Positions 43,903 to 52,579 of a DNA stretch of 64,000 nt are shown piece after piece. The position numbers and the translations under genes were made by a program. The number at the start of each line of letters is the position of its first letter. Within the stretch, counting starts at the first letter, position 1. Source of the stretch: ZC4RG29 sp964521255 (GTDB lineage: Bacteria > Bacteroidota > Bacteroidia > Cytophagales > Cyclobacteriaceae); the NCBI GenBank assembly GCA_964521255.1, contig CAZFRM010000015.1:1-64000 (forward strand), read 5' to 3'. A model generated the notes under the pieces. It was not told where the DNA came from. It ran no database searches and saw nothing but the letters and a program-made list of their open reading frames with translations.

Positions 43903-44064
43903 ATGAAAACGAAATCCATATTATTCATAGTAGCAGCCGTTGTACTTCTGTCATTCACCTTTGTTTCAAATCAAACAAAAGAAACAACTCATACCAAGCA
44001 AACCACCGGAACCAATTCGAATCAATCGCTAAAAGGTGGCCTTGCGATGGAAGATAAATGGTAA
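43903..44064 (+). CDS. 53-residue exported or membrane-anchored micro-peptide
   Basis: An open frame from ATG at 43903 to TAA. The first 21 residues (MKTKSILFIVAAVVLLSFTF) are a signal peptide or membrane anchor. The rest is Thr/Gln/Asn/Lys-rich, with a GGLAMEDKW tail. It is the second gene of a two-peptide unit closed by a terminator at 44088. Function is unknown. Its size, export signal and pairing with another exported peptide beside a sensor kinase suggest signalling, or an accessory role in the envelope. Confidence 0.68.
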   Translation: MKTKSILFIVAAVVLLSFTFVSNQTKETTHTKQTTGTNSNQSLKGGLAMEDKW

Positions 44065-44087
44065 TTTAAGCTCAATTAAACATTATG

Positions 44088-44120
44088 AAAGGGCGCACTG
44101 CAAAGTGGGCCTTTTTTTAT
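44088..44120 (+). terminator. Terminator behind the peptide genes
   Basis: Imperfect stem AAAGGGCGCACT / AGTGGGCCTTT with a GCAA loop, followed by TTTTTATTTG. It supports transcription of the two micro-genes as one short unit. Confidence 0.7.
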
Positions 44121-44470
44121 TTGTTTACCCCGCCTTTCGTAAAAAAAGAGCTATGCTGCAAGGAAATAACGGTTTACCCTTAGAATTCCCCTCTGCTTAA
44201 ATATTAAATCTTATCACGAATCCATTACTGGTTTTCGTAAAACCCGATGAAAGAGGAATTTTCAAGGCAGGCCATCGATTTATACGAAAGATCCTCTTCA
44301 AAACTGTCTGTGAACAACAAGTATAGGCTGTGAGTTGCATGAAACCTGGTATCAGGTAACCAATAATCAGTGATTCTCCTGTGTCAGTATGATGTAAGAT
44401 TTGACGATTCTTAGTAGGGTTATGGTTAATATCCCTACATTCTGCTCTAAATATTACACCGAAATTACCC
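44121..44470. other. Intergenic region behind bioB
   Basis: I find no gene of convincing length or start on either strand. Longest frames are under 20 codons. There is no strong hairpin. It is the shared 3' space of the peptide unit and bioB. Confidence 0.55.
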
Positions 44471-45460
44471 TCAAATTGAGGCCATGCTGGTTACTTCTTT
44501 ATAAGATTCTCTCGGTTTGAGCTGAAGAACCTGGAACATTTCCTGGTCCTTAACGAACCCTGGATTTGGCGTTGTAAGAAGCTTATCACCCGCAAAAATG
44601 CTGTTGGCTCCCGCCAGGAAGCATAAGGCCTGTTCCTCCAGGTTCATGCGAACTCTCCCGGCCGATAGCCTGATCATACTTTTTGGCATGATGATACGTG
44701 CGGTTGAAATCATTCTAATCATTTCCCATACCGATACTTTAGGCTGATCTTCCAATGGAGTTCCCTCAACAGGAACCAAAGCATTTACCGGTACGGACTC
44801 AGGATGTTCGGGTAGATTAGAAAGCGTATGAAGCATGCCGATGCGATCCACTACGGTTTCTCCCATACCAATGATCCCTCCGGAACAAACCGATATTTTG
44901 GCTTTGCGCACATGTTCAAGCGTTTCCAATCGATCGGTGTATGAGCGGGTGGAAATTATTTCTGAATAAAATTCCTCACTCGTATCAAGGTTGTGATTAT
45001 AGGCGTACAATCCTGCTTCTTTTAATTTAGTTGCCTGATCGGGCGTAAGCATTCCGAGTGTGCAGCATACTTCCATTCCTATATCACTTACACCTTTCAC
45101 CATTTCAATCACTTTATCAAAATCACGATTGTCCCGTACTTCTCGCCATGCAGCGCCCATACAAAATCGGGTGCTGCCGGAATTCTTTGCTTCCTTTGCT
45201 TTATCAAGGACATCCTGCACTTCCATTAATTTATGAACCTTCACATCAGTATGATATCGCGCTGCCTGTGGGCAATAAGCGCAGTCTTCAGGACATCCAC
45301 CGGTCTTAACAGAGAGGAGCGTGCAAACCTGCACCTCGCCCGCATCATGAAACTGCCGATGGGTTGTAGCAGCTTTATAAATTAATTCAAGAACTGGTGT
45401 GTGGTATATTTTGGAAATTTCTTCACGCGTCCAATCATTGCGTATTGCAGTATTCATCAT
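44471..45460 (-). CDS. bioB: Biotin synthase
   Basis: A 329-residue radical SAM enzyme that inserts sulfur into dethiobiotin. The CPEDCAYC cluster motif (Cys56, 60, 63) binds the 4Fe-4S/SAM centre, and later cysteines (FCMGAAWRE, MEVCCTLGM) and RLSAGRVRM supply ligands of the 2Fe-2S cluster. It is 14 bases behind sppA. No other bio genes and no BirA-type operator are in the window. Confidence 0.97.
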   Translation of the reverse strand: MMNTAIRNDWTREEISKIYHTPVLELIYKAATTHRQFHDAGEVQVCTLLSVKTGGCPEDCAYCPQAARYHTDVKVHKLMEVQDVLDKAKEAKNSGSTRFCMGAAWREVRDNRDFDKVIEMVKGVSDIGMEVCCTLGMLTPDQATKLKEAGLYAYNHNLDTSEEFYSEIISTRSYTDRLETLEHVRKAKISVCSGGIIGMGETVVDRIGMLHTLSNLPEHPESVPVNALVPVEGTPLEDQPKVSVWEMIRMISTARIIMPKSMIRLSAGRVRMNLEEQALCFLAGANSIFAGDKLLTTPNPGFVKDQEMFQVLQLKPRESYKEVTSMASI

Positions 45461-45474
45461 CTGAAATGATTTTT

Positions 45475-47223
45475 TTATTGTAAAGTAAATTCGAACGGTA
45501 ACCTTGCCTGAGCTCCCTGGTATTTCTTAATGCTATTCCATTGTTGATATAAAATGTAGTGCTCTCCTAATTCTTCTCTTATGGCTTTGGTTTTCGCGTT
45601 CTGTTGCGTTTCACTTAACAATTGCTCGAGGAATGATTTACGCTTAGGATAAAACTTGATTTTATAATCGTCCGAAATATCAGCATTATCTGCCGCTATT
45701 TTTACAGCATCATAAAATCCACCAATCTCGTCGACAAGACCGTGTTCTTTAGCCTGAACACCTGTCCATACACGTCCCGCAGCAACTTTTCTTATCTCAT
45801 CCTTTGATGTATGACGACCCTGTGCAGCTTTATCAAGAAACTTCTCGTAATTCTGATCGAGCATTCCCTGCCAGTATTTTTTTTCTGCATTAGATAACGG
45901 TCTGGTTACTGTATACATTTCACCAAAATCGCCCGTCTTGATTTCCTGGAACGTAATACCCAGTTTGTTGTCGAAGAATTTACTCATATCAAACATAATC
46001 CCAAAAATTCCGATTGAACCTGTCACTGTCTGAGGCTGGGCTACAATGGTATTACAAGCCATAGCAATATAATATCCACCGGAAGCGGCAAAATCGCCCA
46101 TGGACGCAATCACCGGTTTTTTCTCCGCTGCCAATACAACTTCACGCCAGATCATATCTGAAGAGCGATACTCACCACCGGGAGAATTCACGCGCAATAC
46201 AATGGCCTTCACACGATCATTTTCCCGCGCCTTTCTGATTTCTTCAACGAATGTATCTGCACCTATTGTTGGTTGAGACTGATTTGCTGAACCGGGTACA
46301 ATAGTGCCTTCGGCTACAATCACAGCGATTTCATTTTTGGATGAACTTACAGATGAAAAACTCTTGCGGTATTTATGAAAATCTACAAATGAAATCTTAT
46401 CATCGTTATCCAGGTCCAGTCTTTTCCTCAGGTTGTGATCAAATTGATCCTTGTAAAAAAGAGAGTCGACAAAGCCCAATGAAATTGCATCATCAGCATC
46501 ATGTATTAACATTTTATCGGATACTTCTTTCAATTTATCAACCGGAATATTTCGCGATGCTGATATACGGTTAAGCATTGTAGCGTAAATCGAATTGATC
46601 ATTTCTTCCAACTGTAACCGGTTTTCATCACTCATCTTCTCCAGCATAAATGGTTCAACCGCACTCTTAAACTCTCCTACCCTGAAAACCTCGGGCTTAA
46701 CTTCCAGCTTATCCAATAATTTTTTAAAAGAAGTGAACGTAGCAGTAAGTCCATTAAACTCAAGTTCGCCTTCGGGATGTAAATAAACCTGGTCAGCAAC
46801 AGAGGCTAAATAATAAGCGCCTTCCGACATCACTTCACTATATGCAACAACCCACTTGCCGCTTTTTTTAAAGTTATTCAACGCGTTTCGTATCTCTTCC
46901 AGTGACGAATAAAATGTAATAGGACGACTCACATCCAGGTAAATACCTTTGATCTTCGAATCATCCTTTGCATGATCAATAGCCTGAAGCAATTGCATCA
47001 AGCCAATATTCGGTTCATTTACGCCGGGTAACGGTATGGGAGTATCTTCCTGTAATTCATTGATGGGAGAATTCAACTTCAGGTGAAGTATCGAGTTATT
47101 GGCAATAACAACATCCTTCTCTTTCGTGGCTACAGAAATAAGTGCAACGAGCAGGATACAGAGCAAAATCATAGCCGCTAAAGCGCCAAGACAGGATGAA
47201 AGAATATTTTTAAAGAATCCCAT
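45475..47223 (-). CDS. sppA: Signal peptide peptidase SppA, 67K type
   Basis: A 582-residue membrane-anchored serine protease that digests leftover signal peptides. Start ATG at 47223, immediately giving a membrane helix (about 12-32). It has the fused double-domain form: Lys186 in GEFKSAVEPF is the general base and Ser381 in GDFAASGGYY the nucleophile. VNSPGG near 345 marks the second domain. A TACTTTTG -7 match lies at 47242-47249 on the minus strand. Co-transcription with bioB is likely from the 14-base gap. Confidence 0.94.
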   Translation of the reverse strand: MGFFKNILSSCLGALAAMILLCILLVALISVATKEKDVVIANNSILHLKLNSPINELQEDTPIPLPGVNEPNIGLMQLLQAIDHAKDDSKIKGIYLDVSRPITFYSSLEEIRNALNNFKKSGKWVVAYSEVMSEGAYYLASVADQVYLHPEGELEFNGLTATFTSFKKLLDKLEVKPEVFRVGEFKSAVEPFMLEKMSDENRLQLEEMINSIYATMLNRISASRNIPVDKLKEVSDKMLIHDADDAISLGFVDSLFYKDQFDHNLRKRLDLDNDDKISFVDFHKYRKSFSSVSSSKNEIAVIVAEGTIVPGSANQSQPTIGADTFVEEIRKARENDRVKAIVLRVNSPGGEYRSSDMIWREVVLAAEKKPVIASMGDFAASGGYYIAMACNTIVAQPQTVTGSIGIFGIMFDMSKFFDNKLGITFQEIKTGDFGEMYTVTRPLSNAEKKYWQGMLDQNYEKFLDKAAQGRHTSKDEIRKVAAGRVWTGVQAKEHGLVDEIGGFYDAVKIAADNADISDDYKIKFYPKRKSFLEQLLSETQQNAKTKAIREELGEHYILYQQWNSIKKYQGAQARLPFEFTLQ

Positions 47224-47299
47224 ATACTTATATTTATGCCTCAAAAGTAAATAAACACCGGACGATTAAAAAAACGTATTTAGTTGTTGATTCTTTTTT

Positions 47300-47788
47300 A
47301 TGATGAATAACGTTTTCCTCTTGCTTGGATCGAATCTGGGGAATCCCCTTGAAAATTTAAACGCAGCAAAAGAAAGTATCATCCATTCAGTCGGATCAAT
47401 TACAAAAAAATCATCTGTTTATCGGACGGCTCCGTGGGGTGTCACTAATCAACCTGAATTTTTAAATCAGGTAATTATTATTGAAACACCCTTTAGCCCT
47501 GGCATGGTATTAACCAGAACAATGTTAATCGAACAGCAGATGGGTAGAATTCGAAAGGAGAAGTGGGGATCACGATCAATTGACATTGACATACTTTTTT
47601 ACAATAACGAAATAATAAAACAAAACGAACTTACTATTCCTCATCCCGGTATACCCTACCGGAAATTTACCCTTGAACCGCTGGCCGAAATTGCCCCGGA
47701 ATTTCTTCATCCCGAACTTAATATAACTATCGCAGAACTTCTGAATGAATGCGAAGACAACGCGAACGTAGCGCGAACCGATCTATAA
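47300..47788 (+). CDS. folK: 2-amino-4-hydroxy-6-hydroxymethyldihydropteridine pyrophosphokinase
   Basis: A 162-residue folate-pathway enzyme that transfers pyrophosphate from ATP to the pterin. Motifs: LLLGSNLGNPLENL at the N-terminus, SSVYRTAPWGVTNQPEFLNQ for pterin binding, RIRKEKWGSRSIDIDILFY with the metal aspartates, and IPHPGIPYRKFTLEPLAEI. A double ATG opens the gene. It ends with a 6-base overlap with the convergent fabD gene. Confidence 0.96.
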   Translation: MMNNVFLLLGSNLGNPLENLNAAKESIIHSVGSITKKSSVYRTAPWGVTNQPEFLNQVIIIETPFSPGMVLTRTMLIEQQMGRIRKEKWGSRSIDIDILFYNNEIIKQNELTIPHPGIPYRKFTLEPLAEIAPEFLHPELNITIAELLNECEDNANVARTDL

Positions 47789-48658
47789 ACTACCCGCTTC
47801 CACTGCCGGTGATATTTTCTTTACAAGGCCCTGAAGAACCTTGCCTGGTCCGCACTCATAGTAGGAAGATGCTCCATCTGCGGTCATTCGCTGTACGGAT
47901 TGAGTCCATCTAACAGGAGCCGTAAGCTGTGCGATGAGATTATTTTTTATCTGACTTATGTCTGACGAAGGTAATGCATTGGCATTCTGGTATACAGGAC
48001 ATATTGGTTTACTAAAATCAGTTGAGTTAATAGCAGCAGCCAGTTCTTCCTTAGCTGGTTCCATCAACGGTGAGTGAAACGCACCACCTACTTGTAGAAT
48101 CAAAGCGCGTTTTGCTCCTGCTGCTTTCATTTTTTCGCACGCTATTTCAACGCCTTTGATTGTGCCGGAAATAACAAGTTGACCCGGGCAGTTATAATTA
48201 GCGGGAACAACTATTTCATCTTTAATGGAAGCGCATATTTCTTCTACAACGTTGTCGTCCAATCCAAGAATAGCCGCCATGGTTGATGGGTTTATTTCAC
48301 AAGCATGCTGCATAGCGGCGGCCCGTTTCGCGACAAGTGACAGCCCATCCTCAAACGACAAAGTTTTGTTTGCTACCAGAGCGGAGAATTCTCCCAAAGA
48401 ATGGCCGGCAACCATATCAGGATTAAACTCATTGGCTGAAGCAGCCAGCGCAACGGAGTGAATAAAAATTGCCGGTTGCGTAACTTTTGTTTGCTTCAGT
48501 TCCTCAGCAGTTCCACCAAACATTATCTCGGTGATATTAAAACCAAGGATTTCATTCGCCCGGTCAAACAATGCTTTTGCCTTGGGAACTGACTCATACA
48601 ATTCCTTACCCATTCCTATGAATTGTGACCCCTGACCCGGGAATACATATGCTTTCAT
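47783..48658 (-). CDS. fabD: Malonyl-CoA:ACP transacylase
   Basis: A 291-residue fatty-acid synthesis enzyme that loads malonyl groups on acyl carrier protein. FPGQGSQ (6-12), nucleophile Ser87 in GHSLGE, the arginine in VAKRAAAMQHA, and the catalytic His in GGAFHSPLM. The start is the ATG at 48658 (MKAYVFPGQG). A good promoter lies 40 bases upstream. It is monocistronic, unlike fabD clusters in many Proteobacteria. Confidence 0.96.
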   Translation of the reverse strand: MKAYVFPGQGSQFIGMGKELYESVPKAKALFDRANEILGFNITEIMFGGTAEELKQTKVTQPAIFIHSVALAASANEFNPDMVAGHSLGEFSALVANKTLSFEDGLSLVAKRAAAMQHACEINPSTMAAILGLDDNVVEEICASIKDEIVVPANYNCPGQLVISGTIKGVEIACEKMKAAGAKRALILQVGGAFHSPLMEPAKEELAAAINSTDFSKPICPVYQNANALPSSDISQIKNNLIAQLTAPVRWTQSVQRMTADGASSYYECGPGKVLQGLVKKISPAVEAGSL

Positions 48659-48700
48659 AATCAAAAAGTTTTGGCGTGAACGTAAACTTTACAGCGCCTG

Positions 48701-48729
48701 CAAAAATATAAATTCTTATTGCATTACAA
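48701..48729 (-). promoter_or_regulatory. fabD promoter
   Basis: On the minus strand TTG (48729-48727) is followed by 18 bases and then TATTTTTG (48708-48701), matching both halves of the Bacteroidota sigma-A consensus. The -33 part overlaps the end of the upstream DUF393 gene. Confidence 0.65.
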
Positions 48730-49122
48730 GAATCTACTCTTCAGCTCAGGCGTCGGAACCATACATTCATTTTGACGGCCGAAAAATCTATAGCGGTTCT
48801 TTGATACCCATTGATAAATAGCATTTCGAATAAACCCTGGTATCAGACGACCGAAATAGTAGAACATTGGCCAGGGAGCGGCAAGCCGACGAGCGATTTG
48901 CAGAACTGCATCGCTGTTTTGAAATACCTGGTTGTCGTGAATAAAAATTATACTATGGAACTCTTTTGCGCTGAGCTTATGATTTATAAGAAATGATTGC
49001 CCCACGTCTGACTGTAGTGAAGCAAATTTAAGTTTACCTTCCCGATCTCGCTTTATAATAAATTGAACAGAAGCATTACAGAGATTACAGACACCATCAA
49101 ACAATACGATTGACTCACTCAT
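48724..49122 (-). CDS. DCC-family thiol-disulfide oxidoreductase (DUF393)
   Basis: A 132-residue thioredoxin-fold protein with the DxxCxxC signature (Asp9, Cys12, Cys15 in LFDGVCNLC). IKRDREGKLKFASLQSD follows, as usual in the family. Its substrate is not known. The start overlaps by 4 bases the stop of the long surface-protein gene upstream, so the two are co-translated. Confidence 0.88.
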   Translation of the reverse strand: MSESIVLFDGVCNLCNASVQFIIKRDREGKLKFASLQSDVGQSFLINHKLSAKEFHSIIFIHDNQVFQNSDAVLQIARRLAAPWPMFYYFGRLIPGFIRNAIYQWVSKNRYRFFGRQNECMVPTPELKSRFL

Positions 49123-52022
49123 CTAAAGATATGAACCCAGCCTTTTATCGTTTGGTTTCGCTTGGCAGGATCAACCGTGATAAAAGTAACTTCTGCGATA
49201 TAATAATATACACCACCCGATAGCTCTCTGCCATTATTGTCGCGACCATCCCAATCAATATAGATAGTTCCTTCACTACCGCTCCGATAATTGTATACTT
49301 CCTTACCCCAGCGATTGTAAACTATAAACACTACCCGATCAACAAATCGTGCGCATTTCGTCGCGTCTTCCGCTCTAATCCCACCACATTTAAACCCGCC
49401 TGTCTCTCCATCACTCGCCTGGGGTTTACCGTATGCACTGAAGACATTGTTACATTCATCGAGATCACCATTGGGTGTAAAGACATTTGGAAGTTCGTAA
49501 TAAGGACAATTGTCAATACATATGGGCTCACTTTGCTCGCCTTCATTTCCGGAACGGTCAATAGCTGAGACTCTATAGCACCTCGCGTACGAAGGCAAAT
49601 TCTCATCTACATAAAACAGATCCCTAATTCCCGACGCCAGTAAAATGTACGCACCATCAGTCGAGGTTGCGCTATACACATTATAGTATAAGATATCGTT
49701 CTGACACGGTCCCTCATTGGGGCGCGTCCATTCTATCCTGTTTGAAAAGATAGCTTTAGAGCAATCAGAAGCAGAATAGTTGTTACAGTCAGGCCCCTCT
49801 ACTGAAATGGGGATACTTACCTGGCAAGGAGGAATGGTATCACTGGGCTGAGCGCATACAATTTGTGAAAAGTTTATAAGGGGTTCATCAATTTGTGGGT
49901 TGCCATACGCTCCACGTGTCATTACGCGATAACAATAAACCTGATCGTCTTGTAGCGGCTCTCCATTAAACTGTCCTTCATCAACATACACAAAACCATT
50001 TACATTCACATTTACTTCATCGATCAATTCCAACTCATCTTCTGTTGATCCTTCTGGCCCCCTATAAATCGCATGAAGCGGATAGGAAGGTGAATTGTTA
50101 GTCCAGGGAACGAAAGCCGACCAATTAATTTCAATACTTTTCAGATTGGATTGTGCTTCGAGTCTTACAGAAGAAGCAACAGCTGAAGAATCAACGAAAC
50201 CATTATTTGCATCATAAGCCACAACAGAATAATGATATACTTCATCGGTTGTATTCAGGCCGTTATCAACAATGGTTAGTTGATCAATGGGTGTATCTCC
50301 GGTAATTCTTGTGGTTGTCGCCCCTGTAAATCCTGTTCCTCTAAATACGTGATATTTATAGGGTGGCGGAAATTGCGCGGGATCCAGATCAAAAGGTTCT
50401 CTCCATTTTATAGTAATCTCTCCGTTAGTCTGGTCAGTTTTATCAACTGTTACATTGGTAATGACAGGAGCATCAGCTAAGATGGGGCCAACGCAAATTT
50501 CTTCCGACATATAACTTTCACCACCCTTTGGCGTTGGGAATACCGCCACGAGTCTATAGCAATAACTCGCTCCCGGGGCTAACCCGCTTCCTCCATTTGT
50601 ATCAACAAAGTTGGACACGCCAGCGATTGGAAGTTCCTGAATCAATTCATATCCAAGAAAATCTGGCATCCCTGTCTCGCAGTTCGCGGGTGTATAAGGG
50701 AAGCTGTCAACTCTCCTGTAAATCTGCATGGTCTGAGCGTTAGTACAGGAATAATCTTCCCAATCTAACGCAACGCTGCGTTCATTTGGGATAATGGTAG
50801 CGCTTTGCCAAACAGGTTTGGGACCTACAACTTTAATATTCCATGTTTTGAAAGTTACCAGCTTAGGACCTGTGTTACCGGGATTATCTGTAATCTTAAA
50901 AACAACCTGGTACGGTTGTTCCTTAACATGATCACATATTGTATTCCACTCAAAGTTTAACTCAAAGGGTGGATTAGACGGTCTGAAATCAGGCGCTGGT
51001 GATATGGTTGCCGGTGATTGTGCTGCACCAAAATTAAATATCTCTGAAAAGGCCTCAATCTTTACAGGATGATTTTCTGGATCAATCCCCAGGATTACTT
51101 CCGACAAGGTAGTACCTGCCTCAATACAAGTATCCGGTGGAATAATCATATCCGGTCTTTCATTGTTGCAATCGTTCACCAGTATCTGCATGTCCCTGCG
51201 AACAAAACCCACTTCAACCCATCCCTGCCCCGCTATTTCTCTCCATTCCCTTATAATGAAGGCAATGTTATATTCACCTTGTTTCCCAGGAGCATTCCAC
51301 TCAATGGTACCGTCCTGGTCTATAGTGAATGAAGGCGGGCCATCTCCATCCTCGTTGCCCGTTGTGTAATCCAAATAAAAATCTCTTGGGGAGTCGGTTG
51401 CAGGATCCTGGTATCTAACTACAGGAAGACCCCGATCACTATAAGGAGTAACTAATTCATAAGTTAACCGATCACCATCTGGGTCGTAGGCACCTGGATT
51501 GTGAAAGAAAGCCACACCTGTACATGCCTGGTCAATGGGGGCAATCAGGAGCTTAGGAGAGTTATTGCAACCAAGAAAAGGATCAATCTTGATTTGGGTT
51601 TCAATGTAGAATCGCGTGTTGACCGAATTATCCATATTCAATACGCCTTCATTGCGGTTCGGCTCGCGATAGCTTATGGTGTATTCTCCCGGACCAGGGT
51701 AAGTATGAACTACCGTAAAAGATGCCGTTCCAATATTTGGTCCCAAATCCGGACGTAGCGTATTGGGTGTTTCCGGAACAAGCATAGTGACACCATCACC
51801 AAAGTCCAGGATATCTTCCTCTCCCACCCGGCCCCCAAATAAAACTGAGGAACCCGTGTTAGTATAAACGGTAATGGTAATTCTGAACTGCAGGCTATTA
51901 CAATTGTCACGTACCACGGTTATTTCACCAGCCCGTAAGTGGGTGGCACGCACCTGGTAGCCAACCATTAGTAAAATTGCGGTAGCAACTAAGAACTTAT
52001 AGGATGATAAAAGTATTCTCAT
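49119..52022 (-). CDS. Large secreted protein with T9SS/gliding C-terminal (CHU_C) domain
   Basis: 967 residues from the ATG at 52022 with a signal peptide ending near VRAT. The start of the mature protein, THLRAGEITVVRDNCNSLQF, is typical of Bacteroidota PKD-type surface proteins. Beta-sandwich domains including PKD- and fibronectin III-like units (about 430-830) follow, then the C-terminal gliding-motility-associated domain: NVFTPNGDLDECNN, VYNRWGKEVY, DWDGRDNNGRELSGGVYYY and a final KGWVHIFR. That type B signal directs export by the type IX system and cell-surface attachment. The function of the body is unknown; adhesion is likely. Confidence 0.9.
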   Translation of the reverse strand: MRILLSSYKFLVATAILLMVGYQVRATHLRAGEITVVRDNCNSLQFRITITVYTNTGSSVLFGGRVGEEDILDFGDGVTMLVPETPNTLRPDLGPNIGTASFTVVHTYPGPGEYTISYREPNRNEGVLNMDNSVNTRFYIETQIKIDPFLGCNNSPKLLIAPIDQACTGVAFFHNPGAYDPDGDRLTYELVTPYSDRGLPVVRYQDPATDSPRDFYLDYTTGNEDGDGPPSFTIDQDGTIEWNAPGKQGEYNIAFIIREWREIAGQGWVEVGFVRRDMQILVNDCNNERPDMIIPPDTCIEAGTTLSEVILGIDPENHPVKIEAFSEIFNFGAAQSPATISPAPDFRPSNPPFELNFEWNTICDHVKEQPYQVVFKITDNPGNTGPKLVTFKTWNIKVVGPKPVWQSATIIPNERSVALDWEDYSCTNAQTMQIYRRVDSFPYTPANCETGMPDFLGYELIQELPIAGVSNFVDTNGGSGLAPGASYCYRLVAVFPTPKGGESYMSEEICVGPILADAPVITNVTVDKTDQTNGEITIKWREPFDLDPAQFPPPYKYHVFRGTGFTGATTTRITGDTPIDQLTIVDNGLNTTDEVYHYSVVAYDANNGFVDSSAVASSVRLEAQSNLKSIEINWSAFVPWTNNSPSYPLHAIYRGPEGSTEDELELIDEVNVNVNGFVYVDEGQFNGEPLQDDQVYCYRVMTRGAYGNPQIDEPLINFSQIVCAQPSDTIPPCQVSIPISVEGPDCNNYSASDCSKAIFSNRIEWTRPNEGPCQNDILYYNVYSATSTDGAYILLASGIRDLFYVDENLPSYARCYRVSAIDRSGNEGEQSEPICIDNCPYYELPNVFTPNGDLDECNNVFSAYGKPQASDGETGGFKCGGIRAEDATKCARFVDRVVFIVYNRWGKEVYNYRSGSEGTIYIDWDGRDNNGRELSGGVYYYIAEVTFITVDPAKRNQTIKGWVHIFR

Positions 52023-52290
52023 GCCCGCGCGGTTTTCAATGCAAAACAAAACTTCATGACAAGGTTACAAGATAAGGGCTTCCGGTCAACTTTGAAAGCC
52101 AATTTAACTAACGGTATTTCAGATACTTTTATTCTTATTAAATCAAAATTCATTTTCACGGCAATGTGTTGTTCACTAATCCTTTGAGCTATTGTTTCTG
52201 ACCGGGCGCAGAAATTCGAAGATTCGGTTTTATGACTTGCTACATATCCTTACTTCCTTGACTACCTTGCCTGAAATTTGAACCCAGCAC

Positions 52291-52542
52291 ATGCGAATCA
52301 TTGCCGAACTTCCTCACCCCGATTTTAAAATCACGGTATTTCAATGGAACAATCGCTACCTGATAAAGATTGAACAAGGTTATTTGGAACAGACCTACAA
52401 AATCGATCAGTTTGAATTAGCCGAAAGTGATATTAAAAAAGTGTTGGATCAAGCGTTTTTAACACAGGTATCACAACGATTTGCTGAAATGCATAAGTCT
52501 TTGCATGAGGCTCTACAAAGGGTTGAAAATCAAATGAATTGA
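52291..52542 (+). CDS. Conserved small hypothetical protein
   Basis: An 83-residue cytoplasmic protein: two beta-hairpin-like segments (KITVFQWNNRYLIKIEQG and LEQTYKIDQF) followed by an amphipathic helix. I recall orthologues of this size in other Cytophagales but know no function. It ends 37 bases before the acyltransferase gene on the same strand. Confidence 0.72.
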   Translation: MRIIAELPHPDFKITVFQWNNRYLIKIEQGYLEQTYKIDQFELAESDIKKVLDQAFLTQVSQRFAEMHKSLHEALQRVENQMN

Positions 52543-52579
52543 GACGCGATGGCAGAATTTGTGTTATTTTGCACCCCCA

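Noticed and set aside
44089..44470. Additional micro-peptide gene behind the two exported peptides
   Set aside because: Frames are under 20 codons and lie behind the terminator.
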